The position numbers were made by a program, and so were the translations under genes. Positions 1 to 14,401 of a stretch of 64,000 bases of DNA are shown here, one piece after another; position 1 is the first letter of the stretch, and every line of letters starts with the position of its first letter. The notes under the pieces are model-generated. The model did no database searches. It had not been told where the DNA came from and saw only the letters and a list, made by a program, of their open reading frames with translations. This DNA comes from Loripinus fragilis (lineage: Eukaryota; Mollusca; Bivalvia; Lucinida; Lucinidae), in NCBI GenBank assembly GCA_964019695.1, contig OZ026524.1, forward strand, positions 31,989,664 to 32,053,663, in the 5' to 3' direction.

Positions 1-730
1 ACTGTATGTTAGTGTAGCTAGACTGTCTACTAGTGTAGCTACATGGTCTATTGATGTTCCTAGACTATCCGTTAGTGTAGCTAGATTGTCTATCAATGTA
101 GCTACACTGTCTATTAGTTTTCTTATACTGTCTGTTAGAGTAGCTACTCTGTGTATTTGTTTTCTTCGACGGTCTATTAGTTAGCTACACTTGCTATAAG
201 AGAACATAGACTGTCTGTTAGTGTAGTTAGACTGTCTATTAGTGTAGCTACACTGTCTAATAGTGTTCCTAGACTGTCTATTAGTATAGCTAGACTATCT
301 ATTAGAGTAGCTAGATTGTCTATCAATATAGCTACACTGTCTATTAGTTTTCCTATACTGTCTGTTCGTGTAGCTAGACTGTCTACTAGTGTTCCTAGAT
401 TGTCAATTAGTGTTCCTAGACTGTCTATTAGTATAGCTAGACTGTCTATTAGAGTAGCTAGATTGTCTATCAATATAGCTACACTGTCTATTAGTATTCC
501 TATACTGTATGTTAGTGTATCTAGACTGTCGACTAGTGTAGCTATATGGTCAATTGATGTTCCTAGAATATCCGTTAGTGTAGCTAGATTGTCTATCAAT
601 GTAGCTACACTGTCTATTAGTTTTCTTATACTGTCTGTTAGAGTAGCTACACTGTCTATTTGTTATCATCGACGGTCTATTAGTTAGCTACACTGTCAAT
701 TAGAGTTCATAGACTGTCTGTTAGTGTAGC

Positions 731-741
731 TAGACTGTCTA
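731..741. repeat. 11-bp dyad TAGAC-T-GTCTA of the A and C units (example)
   Basis: TAGAC and GTCTA are reverse complements around a single T. This second dyad lies in A and C units, so nearly every unit of the array has at least one short dyad, on a 21-bp pitch. The example is in the A unit at 722-742. Confidence 0.85.
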
Positions 742-743
742 TT

Positions 744-757
744 AGTGTAGCTACACT
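744..757. repeat. 14-bp perfect palindrome of the B unit (example)
   Basis: AGTGTAGCTACACT equals its own reverse complement. It occurs in essentially every B-type unit, hence hundreds of times in the window. A-type units carry a near-palindrome with one mismatched pair (AGTGTAGCTAGACT). The central GTAGCTAC is an 8-bp palindrome around an AluI site. Hairpin or cruciform formation, or binding by a dimeric protein, is possible but is inference. Confidence 0.9.
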
Positions 758-3700
758 GTCTAATAGTGTTCCTAGACTGTCTATTAGTGTAGCTAGACTG
801 TCTACTAGTGTAGCTACACTGTCTTATAGTGTTCTTAGACTGTCTATTAGTGTAGCTAGACTGTCTCTAAGTGTAGCTACACTGTCTAATAGTTTTCCTA
901 GACTGTCTATTAGTGTAGCTAGACTGTCTATTAGAGTAGCTACACTGTCTAATAGTGTTCTTAGACTGTCTATAAGTGTAGCTACACTGTCTAATAGTGT
1001 TCCTAGACTGTCTGTTAGCGTAACTAGATTGTTTATCAATGTAGCTACACTGTCTATTTGTTTTCATAGACGGTCTATTAGAGAAGCTACACTGTCTATA
1101 AGTGTTCATAGACTGTCTGTTAGTGTAGCTAGACTGTCTATTAATGTAGCTACACTGTCTTATAGTGTTCCTAGACTGTCTATTAGTGTAGATAGATTGT
1201 CTATTAGTGTAGCTACACTGTCTTATAGTGTTCCTAGACTGTCTATTAGTGTAGCTAGACTGTCTATTAGTGTAGCTACACTGTCTATACGTGTTCATAG
1301 ACTGTCTGTTAGTGTAGCTAGACTGTCTATTAGCGTAGCTACACTGTCTTATAGTGTTCCTAGACTGTCTATTAGTGTAGCTAGATTGTCTATTAGTGTA
1401 GCTACACTATCTAATAGTGTTCCTAGACTGTCTACTAGTGTAGCTAGACTGACTATTAGAGTAGCTACACCGTCTTATAGTGTCCCTAGACTGTCTATTA
1501 GTGTAGCTAGATTGTCTATCAATATAGCTACACTGTCTATTAGTTTTTATAGACGGTCTCTTAGTGTAGCTAGACTGTCTACTAGTGTAGCTACATTGTC
1601 TATTGATGTTCCTAGACTGTCCGTTAGTGAAGCTAGATTGTCTATCAATGTAGCCACACTGTCCATTAGTTTTCTTATACTGTCTGTTAGAGTAGCTACA
1701 CTGTCTATTAGTGTTCATATACTGTCTGTTAGTGTAGCTAGACTGTCTATCAGTGTAGCTACACTGTCTAATAGTGTTCCTAGACTGTCTATTAGTATAG
1801 CTAGGTTGTCTATTAGTGTAGCTACACTGTCTAATAGTGTTCCTAGACTGTCTATTAGTGTAGCTACATTGTCTGATAGTGTTCCTAGACTGTCTACTAG
1901 TGTAGCTAGACTGTCTATTTGTGTAGCTACACTGTCTAATAGTGTTCCTAGACTGTCTATAAGTGTAGCTAGATTGTGTATCAATATAGCTACACTGTCT
2001 ATTAGTTTTCATAGACGGTCTGTTAGTGTAGCTAGACTGTCTACTAGTGTAGCTACATTGTCTATTGATGTTCCTAGACTGTCCGTTTGTGTAGCTAGAT
2101 TGTCTATCAATGTAGCTACACTGTCTTTTAATTTTCTTATACTGTCTTTTAGAGTAGCTACACAGTCTATTAGTGATCATATACTGTCTGTTAGTGTAGC
2201 TAGACTGTCTATCAGTGTAGCTACACTGTCTAATAGTGTTCCTAGACTGTCTACTAGTGTAGCTAGACTGTCTATTAGTGTAGCTACACTGTCTAATAGT
2301 GTTCCTAGACTGTCTATTAGTGTAGCTAGATTGTGTATCAATATAGCTACACTGTCTATTATTTTCATAGACGGTCTGTTAGTGTAGCTAGACTGTCTAC
2401 TAGTGTAGCTACATTGTCTATTGATGTTCCTAGACTGTCCGTTAGTGTAGCTAGATTGTCTATCAATGTAGCTACACTGTCTTTTAATTTTCTTATACTG
2501 TCTGTTAGAGTAGCTACACTGTCTATTAGAGTTCATAGACTGTCTGTTATAGTAGCTAGACTGTCTATTAGTGTAGCTACACTGTCTAATAGTGTTCCTA
2601 GACTGTCTATTAGTGTAGCTAGACTGTCTAATAGTGTAGCTGCACTGTCTAATAGTGTTCCTAGACTGTCTATAAGTGTAGCTAGACTGTCTATTAGTGT
2701 AGCTACACTGTCTAATAGTGTTCCTAGACTGTCTATTAGTGTAGCTAGACTGTCTACTAGTGTAGCTACATTGTCTAATAGTGTTCCAAAACTGTCTGCT
2801 AGTGTAGCTAGACTCGCTATTAGTGTAGCTACACTGTCTAATAGTGTTCCTAGACTGTCTATTAGTGTAACTAGATTGTGTATCAATATAGCTACACTGT
2901 CTATTAGTTTTCATAGACGGTCTGTTAGTGTAGCTAGACTGTCTACTTGTGTAGCTACATTGTCTATTGATGTTCCTAGACTGTCCGTTAGTATAGCTAG
3001 ATTGTCTATCAATGTAGCTACACTGTCTTTTAATTTTCTTATACTGTCTGTTAGAGTAGCTAAACTGTCTATTAGTGTTCATATACTGTCTGTTCGTGTA
3101 GCTAGACTGTCTAATAGTGTAGCTACACTGTCTAATAGTGTTCCTAGACTGTCTATTAGTGTAGCTAGATTGTCTATCAATATAGCTACACTGTGTATTA
3201 CTTTTCTTATACTGTCTGTTAGTGTAGCTTAACTGTCTACTAGTGTAGCTACATTGTCTATTAGTGTTCCTAGACTGTCTATTAGTGTAGCTAGACTGTC
3301 TATTAGAGTAGCTAGATTGTCTATCAATATAGCTACACTGTCTATTAGTTTTCATATACTGTTTGTTAGTGTAGCTAGACTGTCTACTAGTGTAGCTACA
3401 TTGTCTATTGATGTTCCTTGACTGTCCTTTAGTGTAGCTAGATTGTCTATCAATGTAGCTACACTGTCTATAAGTTTTCTTATACTGTCTGTTAGAGTAG
3501 CTACACTGTCTATTAGTTTTCATCGACAGTCTATTAGTTAGCTACACTGTCTATTAGAGTTCATAGACTGTCTGTTAGTGTAGCTAGACTGTCTATTAGT
3601 GTAGCTACACTGTCTAATAGTGTTCCTAGACTGTCTATTAGTGTAGCTAGACTGTCCACTAGTGTAGCTACACTGTCTTATAGTGTTCCTAGACTGTCCA

Positions 3701-6700
3701 TTACTGTAGCTAGACTGTCTATTAGTGTAGCTACACTGTCTAATAGTGTTCCTAGACTGTCTATTAGTGTAGCTACACTGTCTATTAGAGTAGCTACACT
3801 GTCTAATTGTGTTCTGAGACTGTCTATTGGTGTAGCTACACTGTCTAATAGTGTTCCTAGACTGTCTGTTAGCGTAACTAGATTGTTTATCAATGTAGCT
3901 TCACTGTCTATTTGTTTTCATAGACGGTCTATTACAGAAGCTACACTGTCTAATAGTGTTCATAGACTGTATTTAAGTGTAGCTACACTGTCTATTAATG
4001 TAGCTACACTGTCTTATAGTGTTCCTAGACTGTCTTTTAGTGTAGCTAGATTGTCTATTAGTGTAGATACACTGTCTTATAGTGTTCCTAGACTGTCTAT
4101 TAGTGTAGCTAGACTGTCCATTAGTGTAGCTACACTGTCTTTAAGTGTTCATAGACTGTCTGTTAGTGTAGCTAGACTGTCTATTAGCGTAGCTACACTG
4201 TCTTATAGTGTTCATAGACTGTCTATTAGTGTAGCTAGATTGTCTATTAGTGTAGCTACACTATCTAATAGTGTTCCTAGACTGTCTACTAGTGTAGCTA
4301 GACTTTCTATTAGAGTAGCTACACTGTCTAATAGTGTTCCTAGACTATCTTTTAGTGTAGCTAGATTGTCTATCAATATAGCTACACTGTCCATTAGTTT
4401 TCATAGACGGTCTGTAAGTGAAGCTAGACTGTCTACTAGTGTAGCTACATTGTCTATTGATGTTCCTAGACTGTCCGTTAGTGAAGCTAGATTGTCTATC
4501 AATGTAGCTACACTGTCTCTTAGTTTTCTTATACAGTCTGTTAGTGTAGCTACACTGTCTATTAGTGTTCATATACTGTCTGTTAGTGTAGCTAGACTGT
4601 CTATCAGTGTAGCTACACTGTCTAATAGTGTTCCCAGACTGTCTATTAGTGTAGCTAGATTGTCTATTAGTGTAGCTACACTGTCTAATAGTGTTCTTAG
4701 ACTGTCTATTAGTGTAGCTAGACTGTCTATTAGTGTAGCTTCACTGTCTAATAGTGTTCCTAGACTGTCTACTAGTGTAGATAGACTTCTATTAGTGTAG
4801 CTACACTGTCTAATAGTGTTCCTAGACTGTCTATTAGTGTAGCTAGATTTTGTATCAATATAGCTACACTGTCTATTAGTTTTCTAATACTGTCTGTTAG
4901 AGTAGCTACACTGTCTATTAGTGTTCATATACTGTCTGTTCGTGTAGCTACTCTGTCTATTAGTTTTCCTATACTGTATGTTAGTGTAGCTAGACTGTCT
5001 ACTAGTGTAGCTACATTGTCTATTGATGTTCCTAGACTGTCCGTTAGTGTAGCTAGATTGTCTATCAATGTAGCTACACTGTCTTTTATTTTCTAATACT
5101 GTCTGTTAGAGTAGCTACACTGTCTATTAGTGTTCATATACTGTCTGTTCGTGTAGCTAGACTGTCTATTAGTGTAGCTACACTGTCTAATAGTGTTCCT
5201 AGACTGTCTATTAGTGTAGCTAGATTGTCTATCAATATAGCTACACTGTCTATTAGTTTTCCTATACTGTCTGTCAGTGTAGCTAAACTGTCTACTACTG
5301 TAGCTACATTGTCTATTAGTGTTCCTAGACTGTCTATAAGTGTAGCTACACTGTCTATTAGAGTAGCTAGATTGTCTATTAGTGTAGCTAAACTGTCTTT
5401 TAGTGTTCATAGACTGTATGTTAGTTTAGCTAGACTGTCTATTAGAGTAGCTACACAGTCTTATAGTGTTCATAGACTGTCTATTAGTGTAGCTAGATTG
5501 TCGATTACTGTAGATACACTATCTAATAGTGTTCCTAGACTGTCTACTAGTGTAGCTAGACTGTCTATTAGAGTATCTACACACTGTCTAATAGTGTTCC
5601 TAGACTGTCTATTAGTGTAGCTAGATTGTCTATCAATATAGCTACACTGTCTATTAGTTTTACTATACTGTCTGTTAGTGTAGCTAGACTGTCTACTAGT
5701 GTAGCTACATTGTCTATTAGTGTTCTTAGACTGTCTATTAGTATAGCTAGACTGTCTATTAGAGTAGCTAAATTGTCTATCAATATAGCTACACTGTCTA
5801 TTAGTTTTCCTATACTGTATGTTAGTGTAGCTAGACTGTAAACTAGTGTAGCTACATGGTCTATTGATGTTCCTAGACTATCCGTTAGTGTAGCTAGATT
5901 GTCTATCAATGTAGCTACACTGTCTATAAGTTTTCTTATACTGTCTGTTAGAGTAGCTACACTGTCTATTTGATTTCATCGACAGTGCATTAGATAGCTA
6001 CACTGTCTATTAGAGTTCATAGACTGTCTGTTAGTGTAGCTAGACTGTCTATTAGTGTAGCTACACTATCTAGTAGTGTTCCTAGACTGTCTATTAGTGT
6101 AGCTAGACTGTCAACTAGTGTAGCTACACTGTCTTATAGTATTCCTAGACTGTCTATTAGTGTAGCTAGACTGTCTATTAGTGTAGCTACACTGTCTAAT
6201 AGTGTTCCTAGACTGTCTATTAGTGTAGCTACACTGTCTAATAGTGTTCCTAGACTGTCTATTAGTGTAGCTAGACTGTCTATTAGAGTAGCTACACTGT
6301 CTAATAGTGTTCCTAGACTGTCTTTTAGTGTAGCTACACTGTCTAATAGTGTTCCAAGACTCTCTGTTAGCGTAACTAGATTGTTTATCAATGTAGCTAC
6401 ACTGTCTATTTGTTTTCATAGACGGTCTATTAGAGAAGCTACACTGTCTATAAGTGTTCATAGACTGTCTGTTAGTGTAGCTAAACTGTCTATTAATGTA
6501 GCTACACTGTCTTATAGTGTTCCTAGACTGTCTATTAGTGTAGCTAGATTGTCTATTAGTGTAGCTACACTGTCTTATAGTGTTCCTAGACTGTCTTTTA
6601 GTGTAGCTAGACTGTCTATTAGTGTAGCTACACTGTCTATTAGTGTTCATAGACTGTCTGTTAGTGTAGCTAGACTGTCTATTAGTGTAGCTAGATTGTC

Positions 6701-6784
6701 TATTAGTGTAGCTACACTGTCTAATAGTGTTCCTAGACTGTCTACTAGTGTAGCTAGACTGTCTATTAGAGTAGCTACACCGTC

Positions 6785-9196
6785 TAATAGTGTCCCTAGA
6801 CTGTCTATTAGTGTAGCTAGACTGTCTATTAGTGTAGCTACACTGTCTAATAGTGTTCCTAGACTGTCTATTAGTGTAGCGAGATTGTCTATCAATATAG
6901 CTACACTGTCTTTTAGTTTTCCTATACTGTCTGTAAGTGTAGCTAGACTGTCTACTAGTGTAGCTACATTGTCTATTAGTGTTCCTAGACTGTCTATTAG
7001 TGTAGCTAGACTGTCTATTAGAGTAGCTAAATTGTCTTTCAATATAGCTACACTGTCTATTAGTTTTCCTATACTGAATGTTAGTGTAGCTAGACTGTCT
7101 ACTAGTGTAGCTACATTGTCTATTGATGTTCCTAGACTGTCCTTTAGTGTAGCTAGATTGTCTATCAATGTAGCTACACTGTCTATAAGTTTTCTTATAC
7201 TGTCTGTTAGAGTAGCTACACTGTCTATTTGTTTTCATCGACGGTCTATTAGTTAGCTACACTGTCTATTAGAGTTCGTAGACTTCTGTTAGTGTAGCTA
7301 AACTGTCTATTAGTGTAGCTACACTGTCTAATAGTGTTCCTAGACTGTCTATTAGTGTAGCTAGACTGTCCACTAGTGTAGCTACACTCTCTTATAGTGT
7401 TCCTAGACTCTCTATTAGTGTAGCTAGACTGTCTATTAGTGTAGCTACACTGTCTAATTGTGTTCCTAGACTGTCTATTAGTGTAGCTAGACTGTCTATT
7501 AGAGTAGCTACACTGTCTAATAGTGTTCCTAGACTGTCTATTAGTGTAGCTACACTGTCTAATAGTGTTCCTAGACTGTCTGTTAGCGTAACTAGATTGT
7601 TTATCAATATAGCTACACTGTCTATTTGTTTTCATAGACGGTCTATTAGAGAAGCTACACTGTCTATTAGTGTCCATAGACTGTCTCTTAGTGTAGCTAG
7701 ATTGTCTATTAGTGTAGCTACACTGTCTTATAATGTTCCTAGACTGTCTATTAGTGTAGCTAGACTGTCTATTAGTGTACCTACACTGTCTTATAGTGTT
7801 CATAGACTGTCTGTTAGTGTAGCTAGACTGTCTATTAGTGTAGCTACACTGTCTTATAGTGTTCATAGACTGTCTTTTAGTGTAGCTAGATTGTCTATTA
7901 GTGTAGCTACACTATCTAATAGTGTTCCAAGACTGTCTACTAGTGTAGCTAGACTGTCTATTAGAGTAGCTACACTGTCTAATAGTGTTCCTAGACTGTC
8001 TTTTAGTGTAGCTAGATTGTCTATCAATATAGCTACACTGTCCATTAGTTTTCATAGACGGTCTGTAAGTGTAGCTAGACTGTCTACTAGTGTAGCTACA
8101 TTGTCTATTGATGTTCCTAGACTGTCCGTTAGTGAAGCTAGATTGTCTATCAATGTAGCTACACTGTCTCTTAGTTTTCTTATACAGTCTCTTAGTGTAG
8201 CTACACTGTCTATTAGTGTTCATATACTGTCTGTTAGTGTAGCTAGACTGTCTATCAGTGTAGCTACACTGTCTAATAGTGTTCCTAGACTGTCTATTAG
8301 TGTAGCTAGATTGTCTATTAGTGTAGCTACACTGTCTAATAGTGTTCCTAGACTGTCTATTAGTGTAGCTAGACTGTCTATTAGTGTAGCTACACTGTCT
8401 AATAGTGTTCCTAGACTGTCTATTAGTGTAGCTAGATTTTGTATCAATATAGCTACACTGTCTATTAGTTTTCATAGACGGTCTGTTAGTGTAGCTAGAC
8501 TGTCTACTAGTGTAGCTACATTGTCTATTGATGTTCCTAGACTGTCCGTTAGTGTAGCTAGATTGTCTATCAATGTAGCTACACTGTCTTTTAATTTTCT
8601 TATACTGTCTGTTAGAGTAGCTACACTGTCTATTAGTGTTCATATACTGTCTGTTCGTGTAGCTAGGCTGTCTATTAGTGTAGCTACACTGTCTAATAGT
8701 GTTCCTAGACTGTCTATTAGTATAGCTAGATTGTCTATCAATATAACTACACTGTCTATTAGTTTTACTATACTGTCTGTTAGTGTAGCTAGACTGTCTA
8801 CTAGTGTAGCTACATTGTCTATTAGTGTTCCTAGACTGTCTATTAGTATAGCTACACTGTCAATTAGAGTAGCTAGATTGTCTATCAATATAGCTACACT
8901 GTCTATTAGTTTTCCTATACTGTATGTTAGTGTAGCTAGACTGTCTACTAGTGTAGCTACATGGTCTATTGATGTTCCTAGACTATCCGTTAGTGTAGCT
9001 AGATTGTCTATCAATGTAGCTACACTGTCTATAAGTTTTCTTATACTGTCTGTTAGAGTAGTTACACTGTCTATTTGATTTCATCGACGGTCTAATAGTT
9101 AGCTACACTGTCTACTAGAGTTCATAGACTGTCTATTAGTGTAGCTACACTGTTTTATAGTGTTCCTAGAATGTCTATTAGTGTAGCTACACTGTC
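6785..9196 (+). repeat. 2412-bp tandem duplication, copy 1
   Basis: Directly followed by a near-identical copy at 9197-11608. Shared marks are the landmark with private GATTTCATCGACGG and TCTAATAGTTAGC (9084 and 11496), the TCCCTAGACTG unit at each left edge and the ACTTCTGTTAG deletion-bearing unit (7282 and 9694). Single-base differences are few. Edges are placed by eye to about 20 bp. The length is not a multiple of 21. Confidence 0.88.
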
Positions 9197-11608
9197 TAAT
9201 AGTGTCCCTAGACTGTCTATTAGTGTAGCTAGACTGTCTATTAGTGTAGCTACACTGTCTAATAGTGTTCCTAGACTGTCTATTAGTGTAGCGAGATTGT
9301 CTATCAATATAGCTACACTGTCTTTTAGTTTTCCTATACTGTCTGTAAGTGTAGCTAGACTGTCTACTAGTGTAGCTACATTGTCTATTAGTGTTCCTAG
9401 ACTGTCTATTAGTGTAGCTAGACTGTCTATTAGAGTAGCTAAATTGTCTTTCAATATAGCTACACTGTCTATTAGTTTTCCTATACTGAATGTTAGTGTA
9501 GCTAGACTGTCTACTAGTGTAGCTACATTGTCTATTGATGTTCCTAGACTGTCCTTTAGTGTAGCTAGATTGTCTATCAATGTAGCTACACTGTCTATAA
9601 GTTTTCTTATACTGTCTGTTAGAGTAGCTACACTGTCTATTTGTTTTCATCGACGGTCTATTAGTTAGCTACACTGTCTATTAGAGTTCGTAGACTTCTG
9701 TTAGTGTAGCTAAACTGTCTATTAGTGTAGCTACACTGTCTAATAGTGTTCCTAGACTGTCTATTAGTGTAGCTAGACTGTCCACTAGTGTAGCTACACT
9801 CTCTTATAGTGTTCCTAGACTCTCTATTAGTGTAGCTAGACTGTCTATTAGTGTAGCTACACTGTCTAATTGTGTTCCTAGACTGTCTATTAGTGTAGCT
9901 AGACTGTCTATTAGAGTAGCTACACTGTCTAATAGTGTTCCTAGACTGTCTATTAGTGTAGCTACACTGTCTAATAGTGTTCCTAGACTGTCTGTTAGCG
10001 TAACTAGATTGTTTATCAATATAGCTACACTGTCTATTTGTTTTCATAGACGGTCTATTAGAGAAGCTACACTGTCTATTAGTGTCCATAGACTGTCTCT
10101 TAGTGTAGCTAGATTGTCTATTAGTGTAGCTACACTGTCTTATAATGTTCCTAGACTGTCTATTAGTGTAGCTAGACTGTCTATTAGTGTACCTACACTG
10201 TCTACAAGTGTTCATAGACTGTCTGTTAGTGTAGCTAGACTGTCTATTAGTGTAGCTACACTGTCTTATAGTGTTTATAGACTGTCTATTAGTGTAGCTA
10301 GATTGTCTATTAGTGTAGCTACACTATCTAATAGTGTTCCAAGACTGTCTACTAGTGTAGCTAGACTGTCTATTAGAGTAGCTACACTGTCTAATAGTGT
10401 TCCTAGACTGTCTTTTAGTGTAGCTAGATTGTCTATCAATATAGCTACACTGTCCATTAGTTTTCATAGACGGTCTGTAAGTGTAGCTAGACTGTCTACT
10501 AGTGTAGCTACATTGTCTATTGATGTTCCTAGACTGTCCGTTAGTGAAGCTAGATTGTCTATCAATGTAGCTACACTGTCTCTTAGTTTTCTTATACAGT
10601 CTGTTAGTGTAGCTACACTGTCTATTAGTGTTCATATACTGTCTGTTAGTGTAGCTAGACTGTCTATCAGTGAAGCTACACTGTCTAATAGTGTTCCTAG
10701 ACTGTCTATTAGTGTAGCTAGATTGTCTATTAGTGTAGCTACACTGTCTAATAGTGTTCCTAGACTGTCTATTAGTGTAGCTAGACTGTCTATTAGTGTA
10801 GCTACACTGTCTAATAGTGTTCCTAGACTGTCTATTAGTGTAGCTAGATTTTGTATCAATATAGCTACACTGTCTATTAGTTTTCATAGACGGTCTGTTA
10901 GTGTAGCTAGACTGTCTACTAGTGTAGCTACATTGTCTATTGATGTTCCTAGACTGTCCGTTAGTGTAGCTAGATTGTCTATCAATGTAGCTACACTGTC
11001 TTTTAATTTTCTTATACTGTCTGTTAGAGTAGCTACACTGTCTATTAGTGTTCATATACTGTCTGTTCGTGTAGCTAGGCTGTCTATTAGTGTAGCTACA
11101 CTGTCTAATAGTGTTCCTAGACTGTCTATTAGTATAGCTAGATTGTCTATCAATATAACTACACTGTCTATTAGTTTTACTATACTGTCTGTTAGTGTAG
11201 CTAGACTGTCTACTAGTGTAGCTACATTGTCTATTAGTGTTCCTAGACTGTCTATTAGTATAGCTACACTGTCAATTAAAGTAGCTAGATTGTCTATCAA
11301 TATAGCTACACTGTCTATTAGTTTTCCTATACTGTATGTTAGTGTAGCTAGACTGTCTACTAGTGTAGCTACATGGTCTATTGATGTTCCTAGACTATCC
11401 GTTAGTGTAGCTAGATTGTCTATCAATGTAGCTACACTGTCTATAAGTTTTCTTATACTGTCTGTTAGAGTAGTTACACTGTCTATTTGATTTCATCGAC
11501 GGTCTAATAGTTAGCTACACTGTCTACTAGAGTTCATAGACTGTCTATTAGTGTAGCTACACTGTCTTATAGTGTTCCTAGAATGTCTATTAGTGTAGCT
11601 ACACTGTC
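9197..11608 (+). repeat. 2412-bp tandem duplication, copy 2
   Basis: Second copy of 6785-9196. It lies within the left part of the 9690-offset duplication, whose partner at 18887-25075 has only a single copy of this segment. The region at 18081-25075 therefore looks like the 5979-15385 region without the extra 2412 bp. Confidence 0.88.
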
Positions 11609-12600
11609 TATTAGTGTAGCTACACTGTCTTTAAGTGTTCATAGATTGTCTGTTAGTGTAGCTAGACTGTCTAATAGTGTTCCTAGACTGTCTACTAGTG
11701 TAGATAGACTGTCTATTAGTGTAGCTACACTGTCTAATAGTGTTCCTAGACTGTCTATTAGTGTAGCTAGATTGTCTATTAGTGTAGCTACACTGTCTTA
11801 TAGTGTTCCTAGACTGTCTATTAGTGTAGCTAGACTGTCTATTAGTGTAGCTACACTGTCTAATAGTGTTCCTAGACTGTCTACTAGTGTAGATAGACTG
11901 TCTATTAGTGTAGCTACACTGTCTAATAGTGTTCCTAGACTGTCTATTAGTGTAGCTAGATTTTGTATCAATATAGCTACACTGTCTATTAGTTTTCATA
12001 GACGGTCTGTTAGTGTAGCTAGACTGTCTACTAGTGTAGCTACATTGTCTATTGATGTTCCTAGACTGTCTATTAGTGTAGCTAGATTGTCTATCAATGT
12101 AGCTACACTGTCTTTTAATTTTCTTATACTGTCTGTTAGAGTAGCTACACTGTCTATTAGTGTTCATATACTGTCTGTTCGTGTAGCTAGACTGTCTATT
12201 AGTGTAGCTACACTCTCTAATAGTGTTCCTAGACTGTCTATTAGTGTAGCTAGATTGTCTATCAATATAACTACACTGTCTATTAGTTTTACTATACTGT
12301 CTGTTAGTGTAGCTAGACTGTCTACTAGTGTAGCTACATTGTCTATTAGTGTTCCTAGACTGTCTATTAGTATAGCTAGACTGTCTATTAGAGTAGCTAG
12401 ATTGTATATCAATATAGCTACACTGTCTATTAGTTTTCCTATACTGTATGTTAGTGTAGCTAGACTGTAAACTAGTGTAGCTACATGGTCTATTGATGTT
12501 CCTAGACTATCCGTTAGTGTAGCTAGATTGTCTATCAATGTAGCTACACTGTCTATTAGTTTTCTTATACTGTCTGTTAGAGTAGCTACACTGTCTATTT

Positions 12601-12766
12601 GATTTCATCGACAGTCTATTAGATAGCTACACTGTCTATTAGTTTTCTTATACTGTCTGTTAGAGTAGCTACACTGTCTATTTGATTTCATCGACAGTGT
12701 ATTAGATAGCTACACTGTCTATTAGAGTTCATAGACTGTCTGTTAGTGTAGCTAGACTGTCTATTA
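12601..12766 (+). repeat. 83-bp tandem duplication around a landmark
   Basis: The segment containing GATTTCATCGACAG occurs at 12601 and again at 12684, an offset of 83 bp (four units minus one base). The same pair is seen at 22291 and 22374 inside the 9690-offset partner, so the small duplication predates the large one. Confidence 0.8.
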
Positions 12767-14401
12767 GTGTAGCTACACTATCTAGTAGTGTTCCTAGACT
12801 GTCTATTAGTGTAGCTAGACTGTCAACTAGTGTAGCTACACTGTCTTATAGTATTCCTAGACTGTCTATTAGTGTAGCTAGACTGTCTATTAGTGTAGCT
12901 ACACTGTCTAATAGTGTTCCTAGACTGTCTATTAGTGTAGCTACACTGTCTAATAGTGTTCCTAGACTGTTTGTATGCGTAACTAGATTGTTTATCAATG
13001 TAGCTACACTGTCTATTTGTTTTCATAGACGGTCTATTAGAGAAGCTACACTGTCTATAAGTGTTCATAGACTGTCTGATAGTGTAGCTAGACTCTCTAT
13101 TAATGTAGCTACACTGTCTTATAGTGTTCCTAGACTGTCTTTAGTGTAGCTAGATTGTCTATTAGTGTAGCTACACTGTCTTATAGTGTTCCTAGACTGT
13201 CTATTAGTGTAGCTAAACTGTCTATTAGTGTAGCTACACTGTCTATAAGAATTCATAGACTGTCTGTTAGTGTAGCTAGACTGTCTATTAAAGTAGCTAC
13301 ACTGTCTTATAGTGTTCGTAGACTGTCTATTAGTGTAGCTAGATTGTCTATTAGTGTAGCTACACTGTCTAATAGTGTTCCTAGACTGTCTTCTAGTGTA
13401 GCTAGACTGTCTATTAGAGTAGCTACACCGTCTAATAGTGTCCCTAGACTGTCTATAAGTGTAGCTAGATTGTCTATCAATATAGCTACACTGTCTATTA
13501 GTTTTTATAGACGGTCTGTTAGTGTAGCTAGACTGTCTACTTGTGTAGCTACATTGTCTATAGATGTTCCTAGACTGTCCGTTAGTGAAGCTAGATTGTC
13601 TATCAATGTAGCTACACTGTCTATTTGTTTTCTCATACTGTCTGTTAGAGTAGCTTCACTGTCTATTAGTGTTCATATACTGTCTGTTAGTGTAGCTAGA
13701 CTGTCTATCAGTGTAGCTACACTGTCTAATAGTCTTCCTAGACTGTCTATTAGTGTAGCTAGGTTGTCTATTAGTGTAGCAACACTGTCTAATAGTTTTC
13801 CTAGACTGTCTATTAGTGTAGCTACATTGTCTAATAGTGTTCTTAGACTGTCTAATAGTGTAGCTAAACTGTCTATTAGTGTAGCTACACTGTCTAATAG
13901 TGTTCCTAGACTGTCTATTAGTGTAGCTAGATTGTGTATCAATATAGCTACACTGTCTATTAGTTTTTATAGAGGGTCTGTTAGTGTAGCTAGACTGTCT
14001 ACTAGTGTAGCTACATTGTCTATTGATGTTCCTAGACTGTCCGTTAGTGTAGCTAGATTGTCTATCAATGTAGCTACACTGTCTTTTAATTTTCTTATAC
14101 TGTCTGTTAGAGTAGTTACACTGTCTATTAGTGTTCATATACTGTCTGTTCGTGTAGCTAGACTGTCTATTAGTGTAGCTACACTGTCTTATAGTGTTCC
14201 TAGACTGTCTATAAGTGTAGCTAGATTGTCTATCAATATAGCTACACTGTCTATTAGTTTTCCTATACTGTCTGTTAGTATAGCTAGACTGTCTTCTAGT
14301 GTAGCTACATTGTCTATTAGTGTTCCTAGACTGTCTATTAGTATAGCTAGACTGTCTATTAGAGTAGCTAGATTGTCTAGCAATTTAGTTACACTGTCTA
14401 T

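Larger units (their letters stand above)
722..784 (+). repeat. Reference A-B-C trimer of the 21-bp unit (63 bp)
   Basis: Three successive 21-bp units showing the main variants: A at 722-742, B at 743-763, C at 764-784. Read in the single open forward frame they give SVARLSI, SVATLSN and SVPRLSI. On the reverse strand two frames are open (IDSLATL-like and NRQSSYT-like heptads). The remaining frames carry TAG or similar stops about once per unit. The length of 21 bp is divisible by three, so open frames persist across the array, and it is also two turns of B-DNA at 10.5 bp per turn. Confidence 0.9.
1..1500 (+). repeat. Segmental duplication, offset 17412, copy 1
   Basis: Matches 17413-18910 from the first base of the window, so the duplication extends left of the window. 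The 503-bp landmark spacing (166 to 669) is repeated at 17578 to 18081. The unusual GTTATCATCGACGG landmark and the CACTGTCAATTAG that follows it are shared. Mismatches become more frequent after about 1250, and similarity to this partner fades near 1500. The right edge is approximate. Confidence 0.85.
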
